A DNA stretch of 13,920 nucleotides from Bacteroidales bacterium (GCA_029938185.1 JAOZVK010000091.1:1-13920); one strand, 5' to 3'; positions 6,564 to 13,920 are shown, counted from the first letter of the stretch. Numbers and translations are program-made. Notes: generated by a model not told the origin, from the sequence alone.

Positions 6564-9545
6564 TTATTCAAAAATAAGTTCACCAATATTTACAACTTCT
6601 TTTTTATTTGATAATCTCATAGTTATAACTTCTTTTTTCTCATTCTTTTTTCCATAGTTTGTATATAGTTCAAGATAAATTGTAGTTGGACCACTTATTC
6701 GTTGAGCTGAGGAGCCATAATAATTTGCTTTAATTTTATACTTTCCTTTGATAGCATTTTTAATTATAAATTCTTCTGGTCCATAGCCTCTTGTAAAGTC
6801 ATTAGACATATGTCCGCCTGTATATGTTAGTTTATGCGAATAAAAACATATTACATTATATGGGTCAGTTACCCATAAATCCATATCCGAATTATCAGTA
6901 TCCCAGTTTAATACAACTCTTACATCTGTTGGCAGGTTTTTTAATAAACGTTTATCTATTTGCTTAGTTTTAACTTTTTTGTTAGCACTTGCAATTATTT
7001 TGTTCATCTCAAAAGTTAAAATTTCTTCTATGCCCGGAAAACGCCTATCCCATGTTTTTTTAATCGAATTATATAAAATATCAATAGCTTTTTGGTGTTG
7101 CTTATCAGCAGCAAGACATAAAGCCAAATCACGATACGATTGGGGTTCTTCTGTTCTGATTTTAAGAACTTCATTATAAATATAAATTGCAAGTTTATAA
7201 TATTTGAGTTGTTCAAGGCGATGTGCCAATATTCTCAATAGTTCATGGTTTTCCAATTCGAGTTCTGCAATATTTGATAAAACTCGTAATGCAAGTTCCT
7301 GTTTGCCTTGTTTTGCAAAATAATTTGATACATCAAGAAAAAACGAAGGAGTTGTCTTGTATTTCTTTTTTAATTTTAAATATACTGAATACACTTCCTG
7401 TTTACTGGCTTTTTTTATTTCGGTCATATATGGTGTTTGGGGATCCCATGCATTTAGTTTTATACTACTTTTTCGCCTATTTCCTTTTTTCTTTGATTTA
7501 TTCTTTTTATCCACTACAAGCATTACATCTTCCTCATCATCTTCTGGTCCACCAATATAAACCGATTCTATTATTACTTCTTCACCTTCTCCAGACTCAA
7601 TATTTTCGACCATCCTGATTTCTGATGTTGAATCGCTTAAAGTTTTATTAGTTTTCACATCTACTATTTTATCTTTTCTAAATTTTGTGTGCCACCATTT
7701 TATACGATTTTCATATAGTTTTGCGACTTTATCAATTTGGCTTATTTCAAATTTTGTTTTTTTTAATCTTTTGTTTTCAACAATTTCAAAGTATTTTTTT
7801 TGTAATTCCTTTGGCGGTACAATTTCGTATTGTACATAATCTTCCAATCTATCGAGAATTATCAAAGAAGTATTTCGAGTTACAATGCTATACTTTTTAC
7901 CTGTTTTTACAATTTCATCTTTATTTTTTTTATACATTAAATCTAAGTCTTCAACTTTTTTGCTTGCCCAAATACGTTGTATCAAATTGCTTTCATTAAT
8001 AATATTATTTTTATCAAGTTGAACACTTACAGTTTCCATAATTTTATTTCCAATACCAAAATTTATTTTGATTTTAGCTTTTTTGCTAATAAGCTGTCCT
8101 GTTATAGAAAAACTTTTATCAAAAGTTGATGGTTTATTTGGATAAATATCGCTTATATTTTTATTATCATATTCGGCAGAAATAAACTGATAGCTTTGTT
8201 TCGATAATATGTCAATAGCCTGTTTTGTAGTTGTTTTAGTTAAATTAATATACTGCCCTCCCGAACTTAATGCTATATATTTAAGATATGAAAAATCAGC
8301 CGATTGTACAGAGCTTATTACATTTACAGGTGTTTTGTAAGTAATTACTTCGGCTTTACCAAAATTTGAAACTCCATCGGAAATCAAAATAAATTCATCA
8401 CATTTATATTTATTCAAATCAAGAATGCCAAGCTGAGTCGCTCCATCGTAATTAGGATTTTTAAGTTCGTTTTTAAGTTTAGTCCAATTCCCATTTATAA
8501 CCGAAAATTTTTTGTTTGTGTGAATATCATTACTAAAACTTATTAATTGAACTTTCAGATTTTTGATTTTTTTAAAATACTCATCTAATACTTTCAATTC
8601 TTTTAGAGTATCTTTTTTTTCGAGCGATGCCGAAACATCATATAATAGACATATTTTTTTAGGAAGTTGTTTTATCTTGTTTTGTTTTTTTACCTTAATA
8701 TTTATATAAAAATAATCATTATCTGTTGATTTATTGGTTTTTTCTACAAATGCCTTGTATATGTTTTTTGTTACAGGAAGTACAAAGCCTATCTGCTTGT
8801 TGGCAATATAATTTGTAAGCTCTTTTTTTGCTAGATAGTTTTGTTTATATTGTTTAAATTCAAAGTTTGACAGCTCGTTTTGTTCTAATACAGGTTTTAC
8901 TTTTTGCATAAAAACTTCAAGCTTTATACTGAATTTGTCAAGCATTTGTTTAAACTGTAAAGGCAAAAGATAAAGATTACCCGATTTTACTGTCAATAGT
9001 TCTTGCTCATAAGCAATTACTATACGCTTGTTTCCTTTTGCAGGAATAGGATAAACTCTTGTTTTAAAGTTATTTCCTTTTGTTTTTTCTAACAATCCGG
9101 GGTCAATATTTTTTCTTACAATTGCTTCAAAAACTTTTTGTCCTTTTTGTTTTTCAATTGGAACAGCTTCTCTTAGTTTTCCGTTTACGTCCATCGCAAA
9201 ACGTGTAACTGTCTGTCCTTCACCCAATGGAAAATTTAATTCACCTTCGAGAATTCTATCGGTTTTGTTTTCAAAATTCATATACATTGTAGTACGTGAA
9301 ATATTGCCAACAACTTCAACAGTAATATTTAATTCATTCATTCGTAAACTCTCTTTTTTTCCGTCTTTATTTTTTATCATAATAGTAGGAATTGTATCAA
9401 GAGGTTCTGGAAGTTTGTCAAACTGACTTTTTTCAAAAAATATATTATTATCGCTTTTTTGAATGGAATTTTTATAATTTTTAAAAGCAAAAAATGATAT
9501 TAAAACTATTATTGCTACAAAAAATATTATTACTTTATTTTTCAT
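6564..9545 (-). CDS. VIT-VWA-TPR-DUF2135 protein, membrane anchored or secreted
   Basis: This 993-residue protein starts with a single hydrophobic segment (residues 4-20), a signal or anchor. A VIT domain spans about 48-185, with the conserved block IVRKNIDPGLLE (142-153) and the closing KTRVYPIPAKGNKRIVIAYE (161-180). A von Willebrand A domain spans about 295-450 with a complete MIDAS metal site: DVSAS (D303, S305, S307), T370 and D390 (ISDG). A VIT-VWA signature YSIVTRNTSLIILDRLED follows at 552-569. Next come an acidic then basic linker (about 645-695), TPR-like helices (about 731-830), and a C-terminal DUF2135-type beta domain (about 874-965, with NWDTDNSDMDLWVTDP). VWA domains bind ligands through a metal ion, and VIT-VWA pairs occur in inter-alpha-trypsin inhibitor heavy chains. 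The bacterial role is not established. It is divergent from the 374-residue VWA gene across a repeat-filled 253-bp gap. Confidence 0.85.
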   Translation of the reverse strand: MKNKVIIFFVAIIVLISFFAFKNYKNSIQKSDNNIFFEKSQFDKLPEPLDTIPTIMIKNKDGKKESLRMNELNITVEVVGNISRTTMYMNFENKTDRILEGELNFPLGEGQTVTRFAMDVNGKLREAVPIEKQKGQKVFEAIVRKNIDPGLLEKTKGNNFKTRVYPIPAKGNKRIVIAYEQELLTVKSGNLYLLPLQFKQMLDKFSIKLEVFMQKVKPVLEQNELSNFEFKQYKQNYLAKKELTNYIANKQIGFVLPVTKNIYKAFVEKTNKSTDNDYFYINIKVKKQNKIKQLPKKICLLYDVSASLEKKDTLKELKVLDEYFKKIKNLKVQLISFSNDIHTNKKFSVINGNWTKLKNELKNPNYDGATQLGILDLNKYKCDEFILISDGVSNFGKAEVITYKTPVNVISSVQSADFSYLKYIALSSGGQYINLTKTTTKQAIDILSKQSYQFISAEYDNKNISDIYPNKPSTFDKSFSITGQLISKKAKIKINFGIGNKIMETVSVQLDKNNIINESNLIQRIWASKKVEDLDLMYKKNKDEIVKTGKKYSIVTRNTSLIILDRLEDYVQYEIVPPKELQKKYFEIVENKRLKKTKFEISQIDKVAKLYENRIKWWHTKFRKDKIVDVKTNKTLSDSTSEIRMVENIESGEGEEVIIESVYIGGPEDDEEDVMLVVDKKNKSKKKGNRRKSSIKLNAWDPQTPYMTEIKKASKQEVYSVYLKLKKKYKTTPSFFLDVSNYFAKQGKQELALRVLSNIAELELENHELLRILAHRLEQLKYYKLAIYIYNEVLKIRTEEPQSYRDLALCLAADKQHQKAIDILYNSIKKTWDRRFPGIEEILTFEMNKIIASANKKVKTKQIDKRLLKNLPTDVRVVLNWDTDNSDMDLWVTDPYNVICFYSHKLTYTGGHMSNDFTRGYGPEEFIIKNAIKGKYKIKANYYGSSAQRISGPTTIYLELYTNYGKKNEKKEVITMRLSNKKEVVNIGELIFE

Positions 9546-9557
9546 TTTATTTAGAGT

Positions 9558-9694
9558 TTAAGGTCTTAGACCAATTTAATATTGTTAATCAGTAAATTAC
9601 AATAACACAAGACTTACATATAGGCAATATAAAAAGGTTCGAAGAACCAAAATTATTTATGCTTAAGCAACATAAAAAGACTCGAAGAGTCAAA
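9558..9694. repeat. Cluster of three covarying hairpin repeats in a divergent gap
   Basis: On the plus strand, 9560-9572 forms GGTC-TTA-GACC followed by AATTTAATATTG. On the minus strand, 9648-9636 forms GGTTC-TTC-GAACC followed by TTTTTATATTGCC, and 9691-9679 forms GACTC-TTC-GAGTC followed by TTTTTATGTTGCTTAAGCAT. The three stems differ in sequence but all still pair. The first hairpin lies about 15-28 bp upstream of the minus-strand gene's ATG, probably within its leader. The other two lie between the promoter regions and could block read-through between the two divergent genes. Regulation is inference. Confidence 0.6.
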
Positions 9695-9798
9695 AAAAAC
9701 TTTTTAATTATGGAATAAAAAAACAAATTGTATCATATAAATACAACCGTGAATATATGAGTTGATAAAAGTAATTAAATTAATTAAATAATAAAATT

Positions 9799-10923
9799 AT
9801 GAAAGCGAAAATATCATTATTATTAGTAGTTATATTTCTAATAGGATTTGAAATGAGTATCACATCACAAGGAAAAACTAAGTCAAAAATACAAATAGCT
9901 CTTATACTTGACACAAGTAATAGTATGGATGGTTTGATAAATCAAGCTAAAGCCCAATTATGGAAAGTAGTAAACGACTTAGCTCTTGCAAGATACAATG
10001 GCGAACGTCCAACACTTGAAATTGCTCTTTATGAATATGGAAACGATAGATTAACAGCATCAGAAGGTTATATTAAAATGGTAGCTCAACTGACAACCGA
10101 CCTTGATAAAATATCGGAAGATTTGTTTGCTCTAAAAACTTATGGTGGAAATGAATATTGTGGACAAGTTATTCAGTTTGCTACTCGCCAATTAAATTGG
10201 AGCAAATCGAACAAAGATTTAAAAATGATTTTTATTGCAGGAAACGAAGCTTTTACGCAAGGTGATGTTAATTATGTAACTTCATGCCAAAACTCAATTG
10301 CAAAAGGTATAATTATTAATACTATTTTTTGTGGAAACCACCAAACCGGTATTAACACAAAATGGAAAGATGGAGCAGATTTGGCTGACGGAAAATATAT
10401 GAATATTGACCAAAATGTAAAAGTAGTTTATATTAATTCGCCATACGATAAGGATATTGTAAAACTAAATAGTAAATTAAATACAACATACATATCATAT
10501 GGTAACAAAGGTCAAAAAATGAAAGAACGACAAAGTATTCAAGATGATAATGCTTCAACGTTTGGTGCTGTTAATACTGTAAACAGAGCTGTTTCTAAAA
10601 GTTCGGGTAATTATAAAAATGTTAAATGGGATTTGGTTGATGCTTTTGATGAAGACGAGGCACGTGTTACAAAGTTAAAAAAAGACCAACTACCCAAAGA
10701 AATGAGAGGAATGAGCAAAGATGAAATGAAAAAACATATTGCAAAAAAGAAAAAAGAAAGAACTCGTATTCAAAAAAAAATACAAGAGCTTAACAAAAAA
10801 CGAAACAAATATGTTAGCAAAAAACGTAAAGAAATGGCTAATGATAATACTCTTGATGCTGTTCTGCTAAAATCGGTTAGAAGTATTGCTAAATCGAAAA
10901 ATTACAAATATATTGAAAATTAA
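9799..10923 (+). CDS. Secreted VWA domain protein with partly altered metal site
   Basis: The 374-residue product begins with a signal peptide (hydrophobic core SLLLVVIFLIGF, residues 6-17; no lipobox). A VWA domain follows at about 30-215. Its first MIDAS motif is intact (DTSNSM, D38-M43), but the positions where a Thr and an Asp are usual read YGGNEYCG (115-122) and FIAGNEAF (145-152), so the later metal ligands seem replaced by Asn/Glu. Cysteines at 121, 163 and 178 could form a disulfide. The C-terminal part (about 285-348) is a very lysine/arginine-rich helical region, perhaps a coiled coil. It is divergent from the 993-residue VIT-VWA gene and lies 231 bp before the 742-residue VIT-VWA gene, so a shared extracellular role is likely. 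The TAA stop is the first triplet of a repeat element. Confidence 0.82.
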   Translation: MKAKISLLLVVIFLIGFEMSITSQGKTKSKIQIALILDTSNSMDGLINQAKAQLWKVVNDLALARYNGERPTLEIALYEYGNDRLTASEGYIKMVAQLTTDLDKISEDLFALKTYGGNEYCGQVIQFATRQLNWSKSNKDLKMIFIAGNEAFTQGDVNYVTSCQNSIAKGIIINTIFCGNHQTGINTKWKDGADLADGKYMNIDQNVKVVYINSPYDKDIVKLNSKLNTTYISYGNKGQKMKERQSIQDDNASTFGAVNTVNRAVSKSSGNYKNVKWDLVDAFDEDEARVTKLKKDQLPKEMRGMSKDEMKKHIAKKKKERTRIQKKIQELNKKRNKYVSKKRKEMANDNTLDAVLLKSVRSIAKSKNYKYIEN

Positions 10924-11136
10924 GGTCTTCGACCTTTTTAATGTTGCTTACGCATAATATGTGGCTACCCACGTAAGGTTGGATACTCTTGTTTTTCAAG
11001 CAGTTTAAACCATAAATCTAAAGTGAACCTTTGTAAAACTTTGCGAAACTTTGCGTCAAACTTTGTGCAACTTTGCGGTTAAAAAGCGTCTAACTTAAAC
11101 TGGTAGCCAAATATGCTAAATAAGTTGAAAAGTTAA
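10921..11136. repeat. MITE-like inverted element downstream of the VWA gene
   Basis: The left end reads TAAGGTCTTCGACC, then TTTTTAATGTTGCTTACGCA and a GTGGCTACCC module at 10961. The right end on the minus strand (from about 11136) reads AACTTTTCAACTTATTTAGC then ATATTTGGCTACC, a diverged inverted copy without a good hairpin. The left hairpin with its T-run overlaps the VWA gene's stop codon and should act as its terminator. The middle contains a tandem AACTTTGCG repeat (see separate entry). Length is about 215 bp, similar to the 252-bp element at 2445. Confidence 0.55.
11026..11078 (+). repeat. Five imperfect tandem AACTTTGCG units
   Basis: Units start at 11026, 11037, 11047, 11059 and 11069: AACCTTTGTAA, AACTTTGCGA, AACTTTGCGTCA, AACTTTGTGC and AACTTTGCGG. 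Spacing is 10-12 bp, about one helical turn. They lie inside the repeat element and end about 76 bp before the start codon of the VIT-VWA gene. Similar TTTGCG strings are common in Bacteroidetes intergenic DNA, so a regulatory role is not implied. Confidence 0.55.
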
Positions 11137-11154
11137 AAATTAAAATAAATAAAA

Positions 11155-13383
11155 ATGAAATATTTAAAAAGAATTATATATATAATACTAACTTTAATAA
11201 TACCGATTCAAGTATTAGCTGGAGGCATTATAATAGTATCTCCTTCGGGCACAAGTACATGGGTTTCGCCACGATTTAATCCGTATACTTTAGAATCAAG
11301 GTCGATTAAAGTAGATGTTAAAATAAACGGACAATATGCCAAAACAACTATCGAACAGGTATTTTATAACCCTTCAAGTAGAAATTTGCAAGGATATTTT
11401 TTATTTCCTGTTCCTAAAGGTGCTGTAATCAAAAATTTTTCGATGAATATTAATGGCAAAATGATGCAAGCCGAATTACTTGATGCCAAAAAAGCAAGAA
11501 AAATATACGAAGATATAGTGCGAAAATCGCTTGACCCTGCTTTATTAGAATACTCTGAACAAGCATTGTTTAAACTCAGAATATTTCCTATTGAAGCAAG
11601 AAAAGAAAAAAGAATAAAAATAACATATACCGAAGTTTTAGACAAAGATAATAATACAACTGAATATCAATTTCCTTTAAACACAAAAAAATATTCGGCA
11701 AAACCATTGCATAATGTTGCAATAAAAATTGACATTGAATCTAATTCTAAAATTAAAACATTATATTCGCCATCTCACGATGTTGAAACTATTAGAAAAA
11801 GTGATAATAAAGCAGTTATCGGTTTCGAGGCTAAAAATGTAAAACCTACTTCTGATTTTAAATTATATATTGGTTATGATAAATCAAAAATCGGTATGTC
11901 CTTACTGTCTTACAAAGGACAAAGTAATAATGGATTTTTTATGCTCAATATTAGTCCGGGATTAATAAAACAGCAAGACAAAATTGTGAGTAAAGACATA
12001 ACTTTTGTACTTGATGTATCGGGAAGTATGACTGGCGAAAATATAAAACAAGCAAAAAATGCTTTAAATTTTTGTATTGATAATCTAAATAAAAAAGATA
12101 AATTCGAAATAGTAAAGTTTTCGACCGAAGCCGAAGCTTTATTCAAAAAACGAGTTGTTGCTAATAGTTCAAATATTCAACAAGCAAAAACATTTATAAA
12201 AAATATAAGAGCTATTGGCGGAACAAATATTGCCGAAGCTTTTGAACTTGCTTGTAAAGAAAAACAATCGGCAGATAGACCGCATATGATAATTTTTATT
12301 ACTGACGGTAAGCCTACAATTGGCGAAACTAATGAAAGTAGATTGGTGAAACAAATTATTAAAAGCAATTCGGAAAGTACAAGAATTTTTACTTTTGGTA
12401 TAGGCGATAATATTAATACTCATTTGCTTGATAAGATTACAAAAGAAACCAAAGCTTACAGAAGCTATATAGCACCAAATGAGGATATTGAAATTAAAAT
12501 TTCTAATTTTTACAATAAAATTAGTTCTCCTATTCTGACAGATATTAAACTATCATTTGGTTCTGGTGTAAGAGTAAACAAGGTTTATCCAAAAGAATTG
12601 CCTGATATTTTTAAAGGCTCATCAATTACAGTTTTGGGTAGATTTAACAAAACAGCAGGTACAACTATTACCCTCGAAGGAAAAGTAAATGGGCGAACTG
12701 AAAAATTTACTTATAAAGCCAAATTTAATCAAAATAGTGAATATGATTTTATTGCACCTCTTTGGGCAACAAGAAATGTAGGCTACCTTCTTGACCAAAT
12801 TAGACTAAATGGCACAAACAAAGAACTTGTAGACGAGGTTATTTCTTTATCTAAAAAGTATGGTATTATAACTCCATATACAAGTTACTTGATACTTGAA
12901 GACGAAAAAATAAATATAACAAGACGTAGAATACCACGCGAAAGGGTAATATTTAACAGTCGTTTTGCACGAACCGATAACTTTATGGACGATAACGAAG
13001 AAGAATTTAATAATCTTGGAAAAAAATCTGGAAGAGGAAGTATTCAATCAAGTTCAGAAGTGCAAAATCTTAACAAAGCCAAGAAGCTTAAAGATATAAC
13101 TCAGGGCAGTTCACGTATGGTATATGTTGATAAAAATGGTAATACACAAAATTTTGCAAAACAGGTAAGAAATATACAAGGCAGAGCTTTTTATCAAAAC
13201 GGAAAACAATGGACTGATTTATACGTACAAAAATCAAAAATCAAAAAATTCGATAGAATAAAGTTTGCCAGTAAAGAATATTTTGCACTTATTAATAATT
13301 CACCAAAAACAGCAAGATATTTATCATTAGGACGAAATGTTAGATTTGTTCATAACAAAAAACTTTATGAGATATATGAATAG
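11155..13383 (+). CDS. VIT-VWA protein, inter-alpha-trypsin inhibitor heavy-chain-like, secreted
   Basis: The 742-residue protein has a signal peptide likely cleaved after VLA (residue 22). A VIT domain spans about 45-165, with IVRKSLDPALLE (121-132) and KLRIFPIEARKEKRIKITY (140-158). A canonical VWA domain spans about 280-450 with a full MIDAS: DVSGS (D287, S289, S291), T357 in GGTN, and D384 in ITDG. A region to about 535 looks beta-rich. The VIT-VWA signature YGIITPYTSYLILED follows at 569-583. The tail (about 650-742) has a separate small domain with FYQNGKQWTDLY and a YFALINNSPKTARYLSLG motif, known as a C-terminal tail in bacterial VIT proteins. The architecture implies metal-dependent protein binding outside the cytoplasm; the ligand is unknown. 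Motifs are shared with the 993-residue protein, so the two are paralogues over VIT and VWA. The leader is A-rich (AATAAATAAAA). Confidence 0.9.
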   Translation: MKYLKRIIYIILTLIIPIQVLAGGIIIVSPSGTSTWVSPRFNPYTLESRSIKVDVKINGQYAKTTIEQVFYNPSSRNLQGYFLFPVPKGAVIKNFSMNINGKMMQAELLDAKKARKIYEDIVRKSLDPALLEYSEQALFKLRIFPIEARKEKRIKITYTEVLDKDNNTTEYQFPLNTKKYSAKPLHNVAIKIDIESNSKIKTLYSPSHDVETIRKSDNKAVIGFEAKNVKPTSDFKLYIGYDKSKIGMSLLSYKGQSNNGFFMLNISPGLIKQQDKIVSKDITFVLDVSGSMTGENIKQAKNALNFCIDNLNKKDKFEIVKFSTEAEALFKKRVVANSSNIQQAKTFIKNIRAIGGTNIAEAFELACKEKQSADRPHMIIFITDGKPTIGETNESRLVKQIIKSNSESTRIFTFGIGDNINTHLLDKITKETKAYRSYIAPNEDIEIKISNFYNKISSPILTDIKLSFGSGVRVNKVYPKELPDIFKGSSITVLGRFNKTAGTTITLEGKVNGRTEKFTYKAKFNQNSEYDFIAPLWATRNVGYLLDQIRLNGTNKELVDEVISLSKKYGIITPYTSYLILEDEKINITRRRIPRERVIFNSRFARTDNFMDDNEEEFNNLGKKSGRGSIQSSSEVQNLNKAKKLKDITQGSSRMVYVDKNGNTQNFAKQVRNIQGRAFYQNGKQWTDLYVQKSKIKKFDRIKFASKEYFALINNSPKTARYLSLGRNVRFVHNKKLYEIYE

Positions 13384-13397
13384 GAATGAGAGGAGTT

Positions 13398-13420
13398 AAA
13401 AACTGGTTCTTCAAGTTTTT
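13398..13420 (+). terminator. Hairpin with T-run after the VIT-VWA gene
   Basis: AAAAACT (13398-13404) can pair with AGTTTTT (13414-13420) around the loop GGTTCTTCA, followed by two more T bases. It starts 14 bp after the TAG stop. It is also similar to the left end of the repeat family (GGTTCTTC, T-run, then AAGCAC), so repeat and terminator coincide. Confidence 0.5.
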
Positions 13421-13517
13421 TTAAGCACAAATTTATTTTTGCTTTTAAATTAACTGATAATCAATATATAGTAAAACTATTTATGCGTAAGCAGTGTTAA
13501 AAGGCTCAAAGAGACAA
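13400..13517. repeat. Diverged inverted pair of the hairpin-tail repeat
   Basis: On the minus strand from 13515, GTCTCTTTGAGCC is followed by TTTTAACACTGCTTACGCAT, a clear copy of the tail with an imperfect stem (one mismatch). On the plus strand the left partner is the decayed GGTTCTTCAAGTTTTTTTAA at 13405-13424. Orientation is the same as in the other pairs, with hairpins at the outer ends. Confidence 0.45.
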
Positions 13518-13581
13518 GGTGGGCTTATAAAAATTAATAAATTACAACAATATTATTAGTTCTAATTTTACTCTTTTTTTT

Positions 13582-13911
13582 ATTGTATTGCTTTGCCCTT
13601 ACAGGGCGTTTCTGCTTACGAACACACTCATACATAGGTCGTTGCCCTATGTTAATGTTTATGCCCTTTCAGGGCTAAAAAATTCTACTAACGAAATAAA
13701 AAAACATTTTAGTTCTACTTTACGAACTTAAAAGATACTAAAAATAAGATGTTTAGCATTCTTTAGTTCAAAAAAATGCTTAGTATTTTGAATTTTTATT
13801 TCTCAAGTTTTTTGCCCTGAGGGCATAAGCATTAACATGGGGCAACGCCCTATGTATTAATGCACTCATAAGCAAGAACGCCCTGAAAGGGCAAAAGCAA
13901 TAAAATACATT
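13582..13911. repeat. Large inverted repeat of GCCCT hairpins
   Basis: The left arm (13582-13682) and right arm (13809-13911, inverted) align at roughly 75-80% by eye. Each has three hairpins in the same order. Left: GCCCT-TAC-AGGGC (13595-13607), CATAGG/CCTATG (13633-13651) and GCCCT-TTC-AGGGC (13663-13675). Right: GCCC-TGA-GGGC (13814-13824), CATGGGGC-AAC-GCCCTATG (13836-13854) and GCCCT-GAA-AGGGC (13880-13892). The linkers TGCTTACG and CCTATGTTAATGTTTATGC resemble the tail of the other repeat family. Elements with a CATAGGGCGTTGCCCTATG hairpin are familiar in Bacteroidetes genomes. It could be a non-autonomous mobile repeat; no open frame is present. Confidence 0.65.
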
Positions 13912-13920
13912 GCATAGTTT

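Larger units (their letters stand above)
13384..13920. other. 537-bp gene-free right end of the window
   Basis: After the VIT-VWA stop, the region contains a terminator-like hairpin (13398-13420), an inverted pair of the hairpin-tail repeat (13400-13517) and a 330-bp GCCCT hairpin element (13582-13911). The spacer 13684-13808 within that element is AT-rich with no gene visible. Confidence 0.6.

Noticed and set aside
7223..7618. 131-residue plus-strand open frame, with others at 6979-7179, 7357-7560 and 7685-7999
   Set aside because: These are antisense to the well-supported 993-residue VIT-VWA gene and have Phe/Leu/Tyr-rich compositions typical of the complement of Lys/Asn-rich coding sequence.
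11364..11645. Minus-strand open frames opposite the 742-residue gene (also 11910-12146, 12169-12423 and 12847-13047)
   Set aside because: They overlap a gene with clear VIT and VWA motifs and have no family features of their own.
13582..13911. CRISPR array, because of several similar hairpins in a row
   Set aside because: The units are inverted rather than direct, spacing is irregular, and no unique spacers of constant length occur.

Overview
The window looks like a chromosomal segment of an AT-rich member of the Bacteroidota (Bacteroidetes). The evidence is low GC content, A-rich leaders without Shine-Dalgarno sequences, lipoproteins with short lipoboxes, a lipoprotein FKBP isomerase, VIT/VWA surface-type proteins, and intergenic regions full of short palindromic repeats. 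I see no rRNA, tRNA, CRISPR array, transposase gene or phage gene. Species assignment is not possible from the sequence alone.

Layout. The left part (1-5534) is coded on the minus strand. Reading leftward it holds an FKBP-type prolyl isomerase lipoprotein (5534-4842), a small DUF2752 membrane protein (4764-4363), a UshA-like 5'-nucleotidase lipoprotein (4133-2694), an exported protein of unknown family with a possible SPOR-like C-terminus (2348-1230), and a SAM-dependent methyltransferase (1170-238). A 690-bp gene-free stretch (5535-6224) follows, then a small 86-residue conserved-looking protein on the plus strand (6225-6485). The right part is a VIT/von Willebrand A cluster: a 993-residue VIT-VWA-TPR-DUF2135 protein on the minus strand (9545-6564), divergent from a 374-residue secreted VWA protein (9799-10923) and a 742-residue VIT-VWA protein (11155-13383). 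All three carry export signals. The two VIT proteins share paralogous motifs, so the trio probably forms one cell-envelope or extracellular function. That function is not known from the sequence.

The most unusual feature is the intergenic DNA. Every one of the ten intergenic gaps holds at least one copy or remnant of a short element made of a small hairpin (typical loop TTC), a T-rich run, and a conserved tail close to AATGTTGCTTACGCAT. The stems change by paired substitutions (GGTC/GACC, GGTTC/GAACC, GACTC/GAGTC, GCCCT/AGGGC) while the loop and tail stay similar. Copies often occur as outward-capped inverted pairs 57-250 bp apart, like MITEs or REP/BIME units. In three genes the TAA stop codon is the first triplet of the element. 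A larger related 330-bp inverted element built of GCCCT hairpins closes the window (13582-13911). The elements probably act as terminators and may be non-autonomous mobile repeats; both are inference.
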